DNA from: Acidimicrobiaceae bacterium
GTDB taxonomy: Bacteria; Actinomycetota; Acidimicrobiia; Acidimicrobiales; Poriferisodalaceae
Reading direction: 5' to 3'
Assembly: GCA_026713105.1 (NCBI GenBank)
Contig: JAPOPC010000016.1
Location: forward strand, 1-64,000
Length of the DNA: 64,000 nt
The stretch's first letter is position 1; each line of letters opens with the position of its first letter. The notes under the pieces were generated by a model. The model was given only the letters and a program-made list of their open reading frames with translations. It was not told the DNA's origin and did not search any database. The translations under genes and the position numbers were made by a program. Positions 32,019-39,782 of this stretch are shown here, in pieces.

Positions 32019-34517
32019 ATGCCTGAACAAGCGCAATGCGTGATCATCGGCGGTGGGGCGATGGGCGCCGGCCTGCTGTACGCCCTCGCGCACGAGGGCT
32101 GGACCGACACGATTCTCGTCGAGAAGGGGGAGCTGACCTCGGGCTCCACATGGCACGCGGCGGGCCTCATCCCGAATTTCATCGGCGACCTCAACATGGC
32201 CAAGGTCCACCAGGAGGCCATTGCGCTCTACCCCCGCATCGAGGCCGAGACCGGGCTGTCGGCCGGATGGCATGGCTGCGGTGCGATCCGGCTCGCCCGG
32301 ACGCCCGAGGAGGTCAACTGGCACCGCTATGTCCACGCCATGCTCACTCAGATCGGTGTGGAGTCGTACCTCATCGGACCTGACGAAATCGCCGAGAGGC
32401 ACCCCCTGCTGACCGATCTCGACGATGTCCGGCTCGGCTTCTACACGCCACACGACGGCTGGACCGATCCGTCGAGCTGCACCAACACCATGGCGAAGGG
32501 CGCGCGCGATCTCGGATGCCGCATCATGCGTCACACGCTGGTGACGGGCATGTCCCAGCGCCCCGACGGCAGCTGGGACGTGACCATCGTGCGGGGCGGA
32601 GCCGAACCGGGGCGGCGCCGCAACGGATCGAACGGCGACGACGAGCAGGACACCATCCACTGCGAGCACGTCGTGAACGCCGCAGGGCACTACGCCCCTC
32701 AGCTCGGCGCCATGATCGGGCTCGACGTGCCGATCGTGTCGGTCATCCACCAGTACCTGGTGACCGAGACGGTGCCCGCTGTCGAGGCGCTCGATTTCGA
32801 ATTGCCGGTGGTGCGCGACCCGCGGGCCTCCTGCTACTACCGCCAGGAGATCGACGGGCTGCTCATCGGGCCCTATGAGATGTCCGGGGCCCGGTCGTAC
32901 GGCATCGACGGCATCGACTGGGACCTGCACTTCCACCTGCCCGGGCAGGATCTCGATGTCCTCGAGGAGTGTCTCGACTTCGCGCAGCAGCGCATCGGCG
33001 CGCTGTCCGAGGCCGGCATCAAACAGGTGGTGTCGGGGCCGATCACCCACACCCCCGATTCGGGCTATCTCATGGGGCCCGCCCCGGGGGTGCGCAACTA
33101 CTGGCACTGCAACGGGGCGTCCATCGGCATCACCCAAGGTCCCGGCGCAGGGAAGTACCTGGCGCAGTGGATGGTCCACGGCCAGACCGAGATCAACGTG
33201 CGCGGCATGGATCCCCGCCGGTTCGGCGACCACACCGGCCCCAAGTCGCCGTTCGCCTTCGAGAAGGCCATCGACGAGTACCACGAGATGTACCAAGTGC
33301 GGCTGCCGGGGGAGCAGCGCGCGGCGGGCAGACCGGTCAAGACCACGCCGCTGTGGGGCCGCTTCGACGCGATGGGCGCGCAATGGCAGGAGATCTACGG
33401 GTGGGAACGCCCGCAGTACTTCTCGCCCGACGGCAGCCCCGAGGCCCACTCGTTCCGCCGCTCCAATGCGCACGACGTGGTGGGCGCCGAGGTGCGGGGC
33501 GTGCGCGAGCGGGTCGGCGTGGCCGATCTCAGCGCATTCGCCAAATTTGAGGTCACCGGCGCTGACGCCGGCGCCCTGCTGGACCGGCTGTCTGCCAACC
33601 GGCTGCCCGGCCGCGACGGCGGCATCCGCCTGACGCACATGCTGACCACCCTCGGCGGCATCGAGTGCGAAATGACCATTGCGCGCTTCGCACAGGACCG
33701 GTTCTGGCTGGCCTCTGCGGTCATGGGCCAGAGCCACGACTTGGACTGGCTTTGTGACCACATCGCGCCCGGTGAGCAGGTCGAGGTGCGCGACGCCACC
33801 GACGACACGGCCATCTTGGGCGTGACCGGGCCGCGTGCACGCGACGTGCTGTCGCCGCTGACAGACGCCGATCTGGGCAATGACGCGTTCAGCTGGCTGA
33901 CTGCACAGGAGATCACGGTGGCGGGTGTGCCCGTGATCGCGCTGCGGGTCTCCTACGTGGGCGAGCTGGGCTGGGAGCTGCACTGCCCGATGTCTGAGTT
34001 GGCCCGGGTGTATGACGGGGTCGCAGAAGCCGGCGAGCCGCACGGCTTGGTGCACTTCGGCAGCTACGCCATGAACGTCATGCGCATCGAGAAGGCGTAC
34101 AAGGCCTGGGGCAGCGAGCTCACGACGGAAATCACGCCGGTCGAAGCCCGCTTAGGGCGCTTCGTGGACTACAACCGCCCCTTCATCGGCCGCGACGCCG
34201 CGCTGGCCCGCCGAGAGTCTGAGGAGCGCGGCGAACCGCTCTCGATGGTGCTCGTGTACTGCGAGGTGGACGCCACCGACAACGACGTGCGCGGCAACGA
34301 ACCGGCCTTCGCCGCCGGCAGCGACGAGCCCATGGGCATCGGCACGAGCGGCGCTTGGGGACACTCGGTGGGCCGCAGCCTGGCGTTCGTGTATGTCGAT
34401 CCCAGATTCGAAGCCCCCGGCAGCACCTTCGAGCTGGACCTCCTCGGCGAGCGCCGTACAGCCACGGTGCTCGCCGAAGCCGTCTACGACCCACGCAATG
34501 TAGCGCTGCGCGCCTGA
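32019..34517 (+). CDS. Dimethylglycine/sarcosine dehydrogenase-like FAD protein with GcvT domain (copy 2)
   Basis: 832 aa. Same architecture as copy 1 but clearly diverged. The FAD domain has QCVIIGGGAMGAGLLYALA and STWHAAGLIPNFI with the putative covalent-FAD His. The C-terminal half is FAO_M/GcvT-like (VADLSAFAKFEVTGADAGAL, VSYVGELGWELHCPMS, then IEKAYKAWGSELTTEITPVE). The two copies may act on successive methyl groups, such as dimethylglycine then sarcosine, or on different N-methyl compounds. There is no strong Shine-Dalgarno at the ATG, and the leader is highly structured. An mttB-type gene follows 95 nt downstream, consistent with a quaternary/tertiary amine demethylation pathway. Confidence 0.85.
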   Translation: MPEQAQCVIIGGGAMGAGLLYALAHEGWTDTILVEKGELTSGSTWHAAGLIPNFIGDLNMAKVHQEAIALYPRIEAETGLSAGWHGCGAIRLARTPEEVNWHRYVHAMLTQIGVESYLIGPDEIAERHPLLTDLDDVRLGFYTPHDGWTDPSSCTNTMAKGARDLGCRIMRHTLVTGMSQRPDGSWDVTIVRGGAEPGRRRNGSNGDDEQDTIHCEHVVNAAGHYAPQLGAMIGLDVPIVSVIHQYLVTETVPAVEALDFELPVVRDPRASCYYRQEIDGLLIGPYEMSGARSYGIDGIDWDLHFHLPGQDLDVLEECLDFAQQRIGALSEAGIKQVVSGPITHTPDSGYLMGPAPGVRNYWHCNGASIGITQGPGAGKYLAQWMVHGQTEINVRGMDPRRFGDHTGPKSPFAFEKAIDEYHEMYQVRLPGEQRAAGRPVKTTPLWGRFDAMGAQWQEIYGWERPQYFSPDGSPEAHSFRRSNAHDVVGAEVRGVRERVGVADLSAFAKFEVTGADAGALLDRLSANRLPGRDGGIRLTHMLTTLGGIECEMTIARFAQDRFWLASAVMGQSHDLDWLCDHIAPGEQVEVRDATDDTAILGVTGPRARDVLSPLTDADLGNDAFSWLTAQEITVAGVPVIALRVSYVGELGWELHCPMSELARVYDGVAEAGEPHGLVHFGSYAMNVMRIEKAYKAWGSELTTEITPVEARLGRFVDYNRPFIGRDAALARRESEERGEPLSMVLVYCEVDATDNDVRGNEPAFAAGSDEPMGIGTSGAWGHSVGRSLAFVYVDPRFEAPGSTFELDLLGERRTATVLAEAVYDPRNVALRA

Positions 34518-34612
34518 ACGAATCGGCGCTGCGCACCCGCATCTCAGCCCCTGAACCTCAAGTCCCCAGCGCACACCGCTACCCACAACAGAGATTGCTG
34601 AAGGAGGTGCTC

Positions 34613-36244
34613 ATGTCTGACACCGCTGCACCGTCACCGGAGACTGCTGAGGCGCCCAGGCGACGCCGCGGCGGCGGCCGAGCCGGCCGTATTGCCGTCC
34701 GCGAAGCGGTCCCCGAACGCGACCGGCGACCAGTCCGGCCCGGCCTGCCTGCGGGCCGCTTCAAACCGCTCACCGAGGGCGACATGCAGCAGGTGTACGA
34801 CACGGCCCTGGGACTGCTCTCCGACGTCGGCATGGGCGATCCGCTCGACGAATTCGTCGAGGCTGCTACGCCCCACGGCGGGTGGGTCGACGACAACGGC
34901 CGCCTCCGCCTGCCCCGCGGCGTCGTCGAGCGCTCTATTGAGACCGCAGCCAAGGAATGGATCTGGCACGGCTTCGACGATGACCAGTCGGTGCGCGTGG
35001 GCGGCGAGCACGTCTACTTCGGCACCTCAGGCGCCGCAGTGATGATGTATGACCACGTGACCGGCACGTTCCGCGACTCGCTGGCACAAGACGTGTACGA
35101 CTGCGGCCGCCTTGTCGACACGCTCGACAACCTTCACTTTTACGTGCGCACGGTGGTGGCCCGCGACATGGTCGAGACCCGCGATCTCGACATGACCACG
35201 GCATACGCCGTGATGTGCAGCACCACCAAGCCGGGCGGATCCTCGTGGTTCGAGCCAGAGTGGGTGTACGAGTCGGTCGAGATGTTCGACCTGGTGCTCG
35301 GCGGCGAGGGCGAGTTCGCGAAGCGCCCGTTCATCGCAGCCAACAACACCTTCGTCGTCCCACCGCTGCGTTTCGCTTACGACTCGGCGAGGTGCTTGGT
35401 TGCACAGGTGCGCACGGGCATGCCGATCAATCTGCTGTCGGCCCTGCAAGCTGGCGCCACCGCACCCGCGGCGCTCGCAGGCGCACTGGCGCAGGCGGTG
35501 GCGGAGTGCCTCGGCGGATTGACCGTGGTGAACCTGCTGTCGCCCGGGCACCCGTGCCTGCTGGGCCTGTGGCCGTTCGTGTCCGACCTGCGCACCGGCG
35601 CCATGAGCGGAGGGTCCGGCGAGGAAGGCATCCTCAACGCCGCTGCAGCCGAAGTCGGCCACTGGCTCGGGCTCCCCACAGGCGTCGCAGCAGGCATGAC
35701 CGACTCCAAGGTGAACGACGCCCAGGCCGGCTACGAGAAGGGCTTGAACGTAGGTCTGGCCGGGCACGCGGGAGCGAACATCGTCTATGAGTCGGCCGGA
35801 ATGCTGGCGAGCTTGCTGGCCTGCTCGCATGAAGCACTGGTGATCGACAACGACATGTTGGGTGCCATCAACCGCACCGTGCGAGGCATCGAGGTGAACG
35901 CTGACACCCTGTCGGCCGAGCTCATCGCCGAGGTCATTGCAGGTCCGGGCCACTTCTTGGGTTCGCCGCAGACGCTCGAGCTCATGGAAACCGAGTACCT
36001 GTACCCGCTGGTGTCCAACCGGGATACTCCCGAGGACTGGACTGAGGCGGGCAGCCGGCCCGCACATGATGTGGCCCACGACCACGTGACGGCCACATTG
36101 GCGAACCACTGGCCGTCTCACATCAGCCCCGCGGTCGACGCCGCTATCCGCGACGCCTTCCCCATCGGACTGCCGCCCCAAGGCCCCGCCGCCGAAGCTC
36201 TTCATGGAGCGGAGCGAGGTTGCATTTCGAAAGCTCAAACATGA
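34613..36244 (+). CDS. Trimethylamine methyltransferase (MttB) family protein, non-pyrrolysine type
   Basis: 543 aa from the ATG at 34613 with AAGGAGGT 4 nt upstream. MttB superfamily TIM barrel: GRFKPLTEGDMQQVYDTAL, HVYFGTSGAAVMMYDHVTG, GEFAKRPFIAANNTF, then GGSGEEGILNAAAAEVGHW. No in-frame TAG occurs, so it is the pyrrolysine-free branch that uses quaternary amines such as glycine betaine or similar, transferring methyl to a corrinoid protein (not present in this window). The N-terminus is Arg-rich. Homology to the second copy ends at about 36198; the last 15 residues come from fusion into a shikimate-kinase-like fragment read in another frame, so the native C-terminus is replaced. Confidence 0.8.
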   Translation: MSDTAAPSPETAEAPRRRRGGGRAGRIAVREAVPERDRRPVRPGLPAGRFKPLTEGDMQQVYDTALGLLSDVGMGDPLDEFVEAATPHGGWVDDNGRLRLPRGVVERSIETAAKEWIWHGFDDDQSVRVGGEHVYFGTSGAAVMMYDHVTGTFRDSLAQDVYDCGRLVDTLDNLHFYVRTVVARDMVETRDLDMTTAYAVMCSTTKPGGSSWFEPEWVYESVEMFDLVLGGEGEFAKRPFIAANNTFVVPPLRFAYDSARCLVAQVRTGMPINLLSALQAGATAPAALAGALAQAVAECLGGLTVVNLLSPGHPCLLGLWPFVSDLRTGAMSGGSGEEGILNAAAAEVGHWLGLPTGVAAGMTDSKVNDAQAGYEKGLNVGLAGHAGANIVYESAGMLASLLACSHEALVIDNDMLGAINRTVRGIEVNADTLSAELIAEVIAGPGHFLGSPQTLELMETEYLYPLVSNRDTPEDWTEAGSRPAHDVAHDHVTATLANHWPSHISPAVDAAIRDAFPIGLPPQGPAAEALHGAERGCISKAQT

Positions 36245-36581
36245 CGTCGCCGTTGAATTCGCCAAGCGAGCGCAACACGTCATCGCAACTGGGGGCCGAA
36301 TGCTGCTCGATCCAAGTAAAGCCCGGGCCTTGCAGGCGACTGGCCAGACATTCTGCCTCACCGTATCGGCGGAGGAAATCGTCGGCAGACTTCGAACTGA
36401 TCTGCGGGACCACCTGCGACCTCTCCTCGCTGGAGATGACCTCTCTGTACAAGTAGAGCAATTGCTGAGCAAGCGAGCGGCCGGCTACGGGCAGTTCGAG
36501 CAAGTGCCGACAGACGGTCGCGAGCCGGACGACATCGCGGCGGACGTCATCCGGCGTCTTGGCAGGTGGTCGATGTCGTAA
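36196..36581 (+). pseudogene. Truncated shikimate-kinase-like gene fused behind mttB
   Basis: The frame from about 36196 to 36581 (with an ATG at 36204 lacking a Shine-Dalgarno) encodes the C-terminal two thirds of a shikimate kinase: EVAFRKLKHDVAVEF, HVIATGGRMLLDPSKAR, RDHLRPLLAGDD and KRAAGYGQFEQVPT. The N-terminal P-loop and shikimate-binding region are absent, so it cannot be catalytic. It aligns with the intact gene at 39124 but is well diverged, so it is an older or foreign copy. The junction lies inside the end of the mttB frame. Confidence 0.75.
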
Positions 36582-36618
36582 CGCTGCTCAACGCGGGTCA
36601 GTCTCTTGGGAGGGCCCT

Positions 36619-36654
36619 GTGCGGTTGGCGTGACGGCGGTCACGCCAACCGCAC
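36619..36654. terminator. 16-bp perfect hairpin, probable bidirectional transcription end
   Basis: GTGCGGTTGGCGTGAC (36619-36634) and GTCACGCCAACCGCAC (36639-36654) flank the tetraloop GGCG. It sits between the plus-strand kinase remnant and the minus-strand small membrane gene that converge here. No T-run follows on either side, as is common in GC-rich actinobacteria. Confidence 0.6.
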
Positions 36655-36704
36655 CCGGATCGAAGCGAGGGTTGCACTGGTGCCGCAACGCAGCGTGGCC
36701 ACAG

Positions 36705-36920
36705 TCACCACATTGGCATTGCGAGTGCGAGCAGCGCTGCTCCTGCCACGCTCATGCACACAATCTTGAACTTGGTCGTCGTCGTCTTGTCGGTCTTGGT
36801 TTGAACCCTGAGCCTGCGGACCAGCACCGCGTATGTTGCGACTAGGGCCACCAAGATTGCCGCGACGAACATAATGTTGCTCAGGATTGGCTCGCTCGGC
36901 GCCGGAATGATCGGAGACAC
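36705..36920 (-). CDS. Small membrane protein, two TM segments
   Basis: 71 aa (GTG start). TM1 is about residues 14-33 (SNIMFVAAILVALVATYAVL), followed by a basic loop (RRLRVQTKTDKTTTTK), then TM2 about residues 50-69 (VCMSVAGAALLALAMPMW). No family recognised. It begins 18 nt after the secreted-protein gene, so the two are likely one transcript. A small membrane protein behind a secreted protein can be an immunity or anchoring partner; this is only a guess. Base composition here is less GC-rich than the neighbours. Confidence 0.5.
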   Translation of the reverse strand: MSPIIPAPSEPILSNIMFVAAILVALVATYAVLVRRLRVQTKTDKTTTTKFKIVCMSVAGAALLALAMPMW

Positions 36921-36938
36921 GTCAGAAACCCGCTCGCC

Positions 36939-37613
36939 TCAACCGCTGGTGTATCCCCACCATTTCTTGCTCGGAGCATCGGCTTGGATTTCCACTCCAA
37001 GCTGGTACTGCGGCGCAAAACAGCTGTTTCCGAGTGCGAATTTGGCCCAACCTCCGGCACCATAGACTCTGTCTTGTGTGATCCAGCCGTCGTGTGTGGC
37101 GAACCATCCACATACGGCCCATCCCCAAGAGCCGTTCGCGTACCTCGTCTGGGTCGGGCTCGACGTTATTTCATCGCCTGAGCGGCAAACATTGTAGAGC
37201 TTCTGGGTTGCTTCTATGAGCGTCCAGCCGAGAACGTTTTTGATCTTCCTGGTAACGCTCCAGCGATCACAACCCGAACTCATGGTTTTGGAAGTCCTAA
37301 TCAAAGAGGTGTAGGCGAACGCTGGTGTCACGATGGCTCGACGGGCATCAAGTGAAACACTGTCCAGTTGGGATTCGGAAGTCACTGAGTGGATCTCGGC
37401 CAAGAGCGATGGCGTTAGCACCGGCGGCGGTTGCGGAAGCGGCCGGAGAGCTTCCCCTTCTTCAAAGACCAGCGATGGTGCGAGCACCTCGTTACCGCCG
37501 GCCGATACGGGATGTGTCGCAGAGAGCGTGGCGGTGACAAGTAATGCAAGCACCGCGAGCGCTCTGCTGATGATGGGCCTGGTTCCATTCCTCTCGGGTT
37601 TGCTGACGTTCAC
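36939..37613 (-). CDS. Secreted protein of unknown function
   Basis: 224 aa from the GTG at 37613 (the frame is open to 37652). It has a classical signal peptide: basic start (SKPERNGTRPIISR), hydrophobic core (ALAVLALLVTATLSA) and a likely cleavage after THPVSA. The mature part has a Pro-rich segment (LRPLPQPPPVLTPSLL) and a C-terminal Trp/Gly-rich, four-cysteine region (VCRSGDEITSS, WGWAVCGWFATHDGW, GNSCFAPQYQLG) that looks like a small disulfide-stabilised domain. No family recognised. No SD; a TGAACGTTCA palindrome covers the start region. Lower GC than the surrounding genome suggests acquisition. Confidence 0.6.
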   Translation of the reverse strand: MNVSKPERNGTRPIISRALAVLALLVTATLSATHPVSAGGNEVLAPSLVFEEGEALRPLPQPPPVLTPSLLAEIHSVTSESQLDSVSLDARRAIVTPAFAYTSLIRTSKTMSSGCDRWSVTRKIKNVLGWTLIEATQKLYNVCRSGDEITSSPTQTRYANGSWGWAVCGWFATHDGWITQDRVYGAGGWAKFALGNSCFAPQYQLGVEIQADAPSKKWWGYTSG

Positions 37614-37635
37614 ATTTACTGAACGTTCATTAAGT
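37613..37635. promoter_or_regulatory. TetR-type operator candidate at the secreted-protein start
   Basis: The perfect palindrome TGAACGTTCA (37620-37629) extends to TTACTGAAC/GTTCATTAA, an 18-bp near-perfect inverted repeat of the kind bound by TetR-family dimers. It lies immediately upstream of the GTG, so bound protein would block transcription. No regulator gene is in the window next to it. Confidence 0.5.
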
Positions 37636-37722
37636 AGGCACAAACATAGCACAGCCTGATGGCGGCATTGACCATCGACGCTGTGCTGCCGGTTGCTTTG
37701 CTGAAGTGGCGCCGACGGCCGC

Positions 37723-37803
37723 TCAGTCCGACGCGACGACCCCGCGTTCGGTCAGGTCGGCGATCTCGCCCGCGTCGAGACCGAGCAGGTCCGACAACAC
37801 TGC
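37723..37803 (-). pseudogene. C-terminal remnant of a CaiB/BaiF CoA-transferase
   Basis: On the minus strand this encodes VLSDLLGLDAGEIADLTERG and then VVASD and a stop, matching the end of the intact CoA-transferase at 41218 (VLSELLGLDADEVADLTQRG). Everything upstream is missing because the sequence changes abruptly into mttB DNA at about 37804. It is a scar from recombination with another CoA-transferase locus. Confidence 0.75.
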
Positions 37804-38425
37804 GGTGGTTCGAGCCGCAGTGGGTGTACGAGTCGGTCGAGATGTTCGACTTGGTGCTCGGCGGCGAGGGCGAGTTCGCGACGCGCCCGTTCATGGCAGC
37901 CAACAACACCTTCGTCGTCCCACCGCTGCGTTTCGCCTACGACTCGGCGAGGTGCTTGGTCGCACAGGTGCGCACGGGCATGCGGGAGCGAACGTCGTCG
38001 ACGAGTCGGCCGGGATGCTGGCGAGTCTGCTGGCGTGCTCGCATGAAGCACTGGTGATCGACAACGACATGCTGGGTGCCATCAACCGCACCGTGCGAGG
38101 CATCGAAGTGAATGCCGACACCCTGTCGGCCGAGCTCATCGCTGAGGTCATTGCAGGTCCGGGTCACTTCTTGGGCTCGCCGCAGACGCTCGAGCTCATG
38201 GAAACCGAATACCTGTACCCGCTGGTGTCCAACCGGGATACTCCCGAGGACTGGACCGAGGCGGGCAGCCGGCCCGCACATGACGTGGCCCACGACCACG
38301 TGACGGCCACCTTGGCCAACCACTGGCCGTCACACATCAGCCCTGCCGTGGACGCCGCGATCCGCGATGCCTTCCCCATCGGACTGCCGCCCCAAGGCCC
38401 CGGCGCCGAAGCCGTCGCGTCCTAG
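37804..38425 (+). pseudogene. Second, deleted copy of the mttB-type gene
   Basis: Bases 37805-37980 match 35245-35420 nearly exactly and 37982-38412 match 35768-36198. The 346 bp between are missing. The deletion joins at the short repeat GGGCATGC/GGGCACGC, and since 346 is not a multiple of three it also breaks the frame. The 5' part of the gene is absent. The true 3' end (EAVAS and stop at 38425) is preserved here and lost from the full copy. The high identity means a recent duplication or gene-conversion donor. Confidence 0.85.
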
Positions 38426-38455
38426 AGGCGGTGACGGCGCTGCTGCGATTCTCGT

Positions 38456-38938
38456 TTACGCCGCGGCCGGAATCTTCAGCGTCGCGAGCAGCCCGCCGAC
38501 GCGTCGGCCGATGTCGTCGCGTATTGCACGCACGACCTCGATCGGCTGGCCCGCCGGATCGGTGAGCTCCCAGTCTTCGTAACGCTTGCCCGGGAAGATG
38601 GGGCAAGCGTCGCCGCATCCCATCGTGACGATGACATCGGCGGCGCGGGCAATCTCGTCAGTCCACGGCTTGGGGTACTCGCCAGCGATGTCGATGCCGA
38701 ACTCTCCCATGGCCTCAATCGCCGTGGCGTTAGTTTCGAGCCCCGGATCCGAACCACCGGAAAACACGTCCACGCGGCTGCCGGCGAGATGGCGCAGCCA
38801 TCCTGCCGCCATCTGGGAGCGGCCCGCGTTGTGCGTGCACAAGAACAGCACCGCAGGCACATCCGGCGGGCCGATCTCGTGATCTTCCGCCGTGAAGTCG
38901 TGTGGCGCTGCTTCGTCCGGTGTCGAGTTGGTGGACAA
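38456..38938 (-). CDS. arsC: Arsenate reductase, low-molecular-weight phosphatase type
   Basis: 160 aa, TTG start with AGGAG upstream. The N-terminal 25 residues are acidic and extra to the family core. The catalytic P-loop CTHNAGRS (Cx5R) follows VLFLC, and VTMGCGDACPIFPGKRYEDW carries the additional cysteines used for disulfide relay in thioredoxin- or mycothiol-linked ArsC. It reduces arsenate to arsenite in the cytoplasm. No arsR, arsB or acr3 is seen nearby. It stands alone between the mttB remnant and the divergent shikimate kinase gene. Confidence 0.85.
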   Translation of the reverse strand: MSTNSTPDEAAPHDFTAEDHEIGPPDVPAVLFLCTHNAGRSQMAAGWLRHLAGSRVDVFSGGSDPGLETNATAIEAMGEFGIDIAGEYPKPWTDEIARAADVIVTMGCGDACPIFPGKRYEDWELTDPAGQPIEVVRAIRDDIGRRVGGLLATLKIPAAA

Positions 38939-39111
38939 GGGTGCTCCTGGGTGTGCGACCGCGCATCAGCACCGGCGCGGAATCCGGTTCAAAGTCGTAG
39001 GAAAGCGGTGGCCGTGCGAACCGTCAAGCGATGTCGCCGCATTGTTGGCCGATGTTTCCGCGTTATTCGCGTTGGCCATCCGGGCGTCGCCGCCTCGGGG
39101 CCGACCGTCCC

Positions 39112-39117
39112 TAGCGT
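39112..39117 (+). promoter_or_regulatory. -10 box of a probable leaderless promoter for the shikimate kinase
   Basis: TAGCGT lies 6 nt before the GTG at 39124 and no Shine-Dalgarno is present. Confidence 0.5.
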
Positions 39118-39123
39118 GAACCC

Positions 39124-39681
39124 GTGACGCGAGCCTCTGTCCGCAATGTCGTGCTCACGGGCTTCATGGGAACAGGAAAGACGACCGTGGGGAAGCTCGT
39201 CGCTCGCGAGCTCGGTTGGACCTTCGTGGACACCGACGACGTGATCGTGTCACGACACGGGCCGATCGAGGCGATCTTTGCTGAACACGGCGAGGAGGCG
39301 TTCCGGGCACTTGAGCGCGAAGTGGCAGTCGAAGCAGCCGCAGGTCAGCACCAGGTCGTCGCCACGGGTGGCCGGATGCTTCTAGATCCGGCGAACGCCG
39401 AGGCGATGTCTGCCACAGGCCGGGTCTTCTGCCTGGACGCCGACGTCGATGAGATTGTCCGTCGCCTCGAATCCGACGTCGATGGCCCCGTACGGCCGCT
39501 GCTTGCGGGCAGCAACCCGGCGGCTGCCGTGGCCCGTCTCCTGAACGAGCGGGCAGACGGCTACGGGCGGTTCGAACAGGTGCACACCGCGGGCCGGTCA
39601 CCGCAGGTCATAGCAGCGGACATCATCAGCCGCCTCCACCATTCCCCGGCATCTCGGGGCGACAGATCGAGGCCGTCTTAA
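39124..39681 (+). CDS. Shikimate kinase family protein
   Basis: 185 aa, normal length. P-loop GFMGTGKTTVGK at residues about 10-21, WTFVDTDD with the shikimate/Mg-binding Asp, VVATGGRMLLDP (equivalent to the GGG motif, but with GGR), and RPLLAG with the lid/Arg region. Shikimate kinases phosphorylate shikimate at O3 in aromatic amino acid synthesis. No other aro genes are adjacent, and the GGRMLLDP variant differs from the usual GGG, so it could be a related small-molecule kinase such as a gluconate-kinase-like enzyme. A diverged truncated relative lies at 36196-36581. Confidence 0.7.
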   Translation: MTRASVRNVVLTGFMGTGKTTVGKLVARELGWTFVDTDDVIVSRHGPIEAIFAEHGEEAFRALEREVAVEAAAGQHQVVATGGRMLLDPANAEAMSATGRVFCLDADVDEIVRRLESDVDGPVRPLLAGSNPAAAVARLLNERADGYGRFEQVHTAGRSPQVIAADIISRLHHSPASRGDRSRPS

Positions 39682-39782
39682 CCTCCCGAGCAGCTACGAC
39701 GTCGGAAGTGTTGCATCTGCGTCGACGGTGAGGCTCGTTGCATTGGCACTGCCATGCAGATCTGCCGTTCGCTCGAGAAGAG

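Noticed and set aside
29162-34055. Two very long minus-strand open frames (667 and 786 codons)
   Set aside because: They lie opposite the two dimethylglycine-dehydrogenase-like genes, have no domain motifs and show the His/Val/Arg-rich composition of shadows.
34613-36244. Pyrrolysine-containing MttB
   Set aside because: There is no in-frame TAG in the gene; it reads through from ATG to the stop at 36244 with sense codons.
36144-36503. Minus-strand 119-codon frame across the kinase fragment
   Set aside because: It is antisense to the shikimate-kinase remnant, whose plus-strand translation aligns with the intact kinase.
36619-36654. Terminal inverted repeat of a transposon
   Set aside because: The two 16-bp arms are only 4 nt apart, so they form a hairpin, not element ends; no transposase is near.
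37616-37909. Minus-strand ORF starting MLLAAMNGRVANS
   Set aside because: It is the antisense of the mttB remnant; an almost identical antisense frame exists at the full mttB copy.
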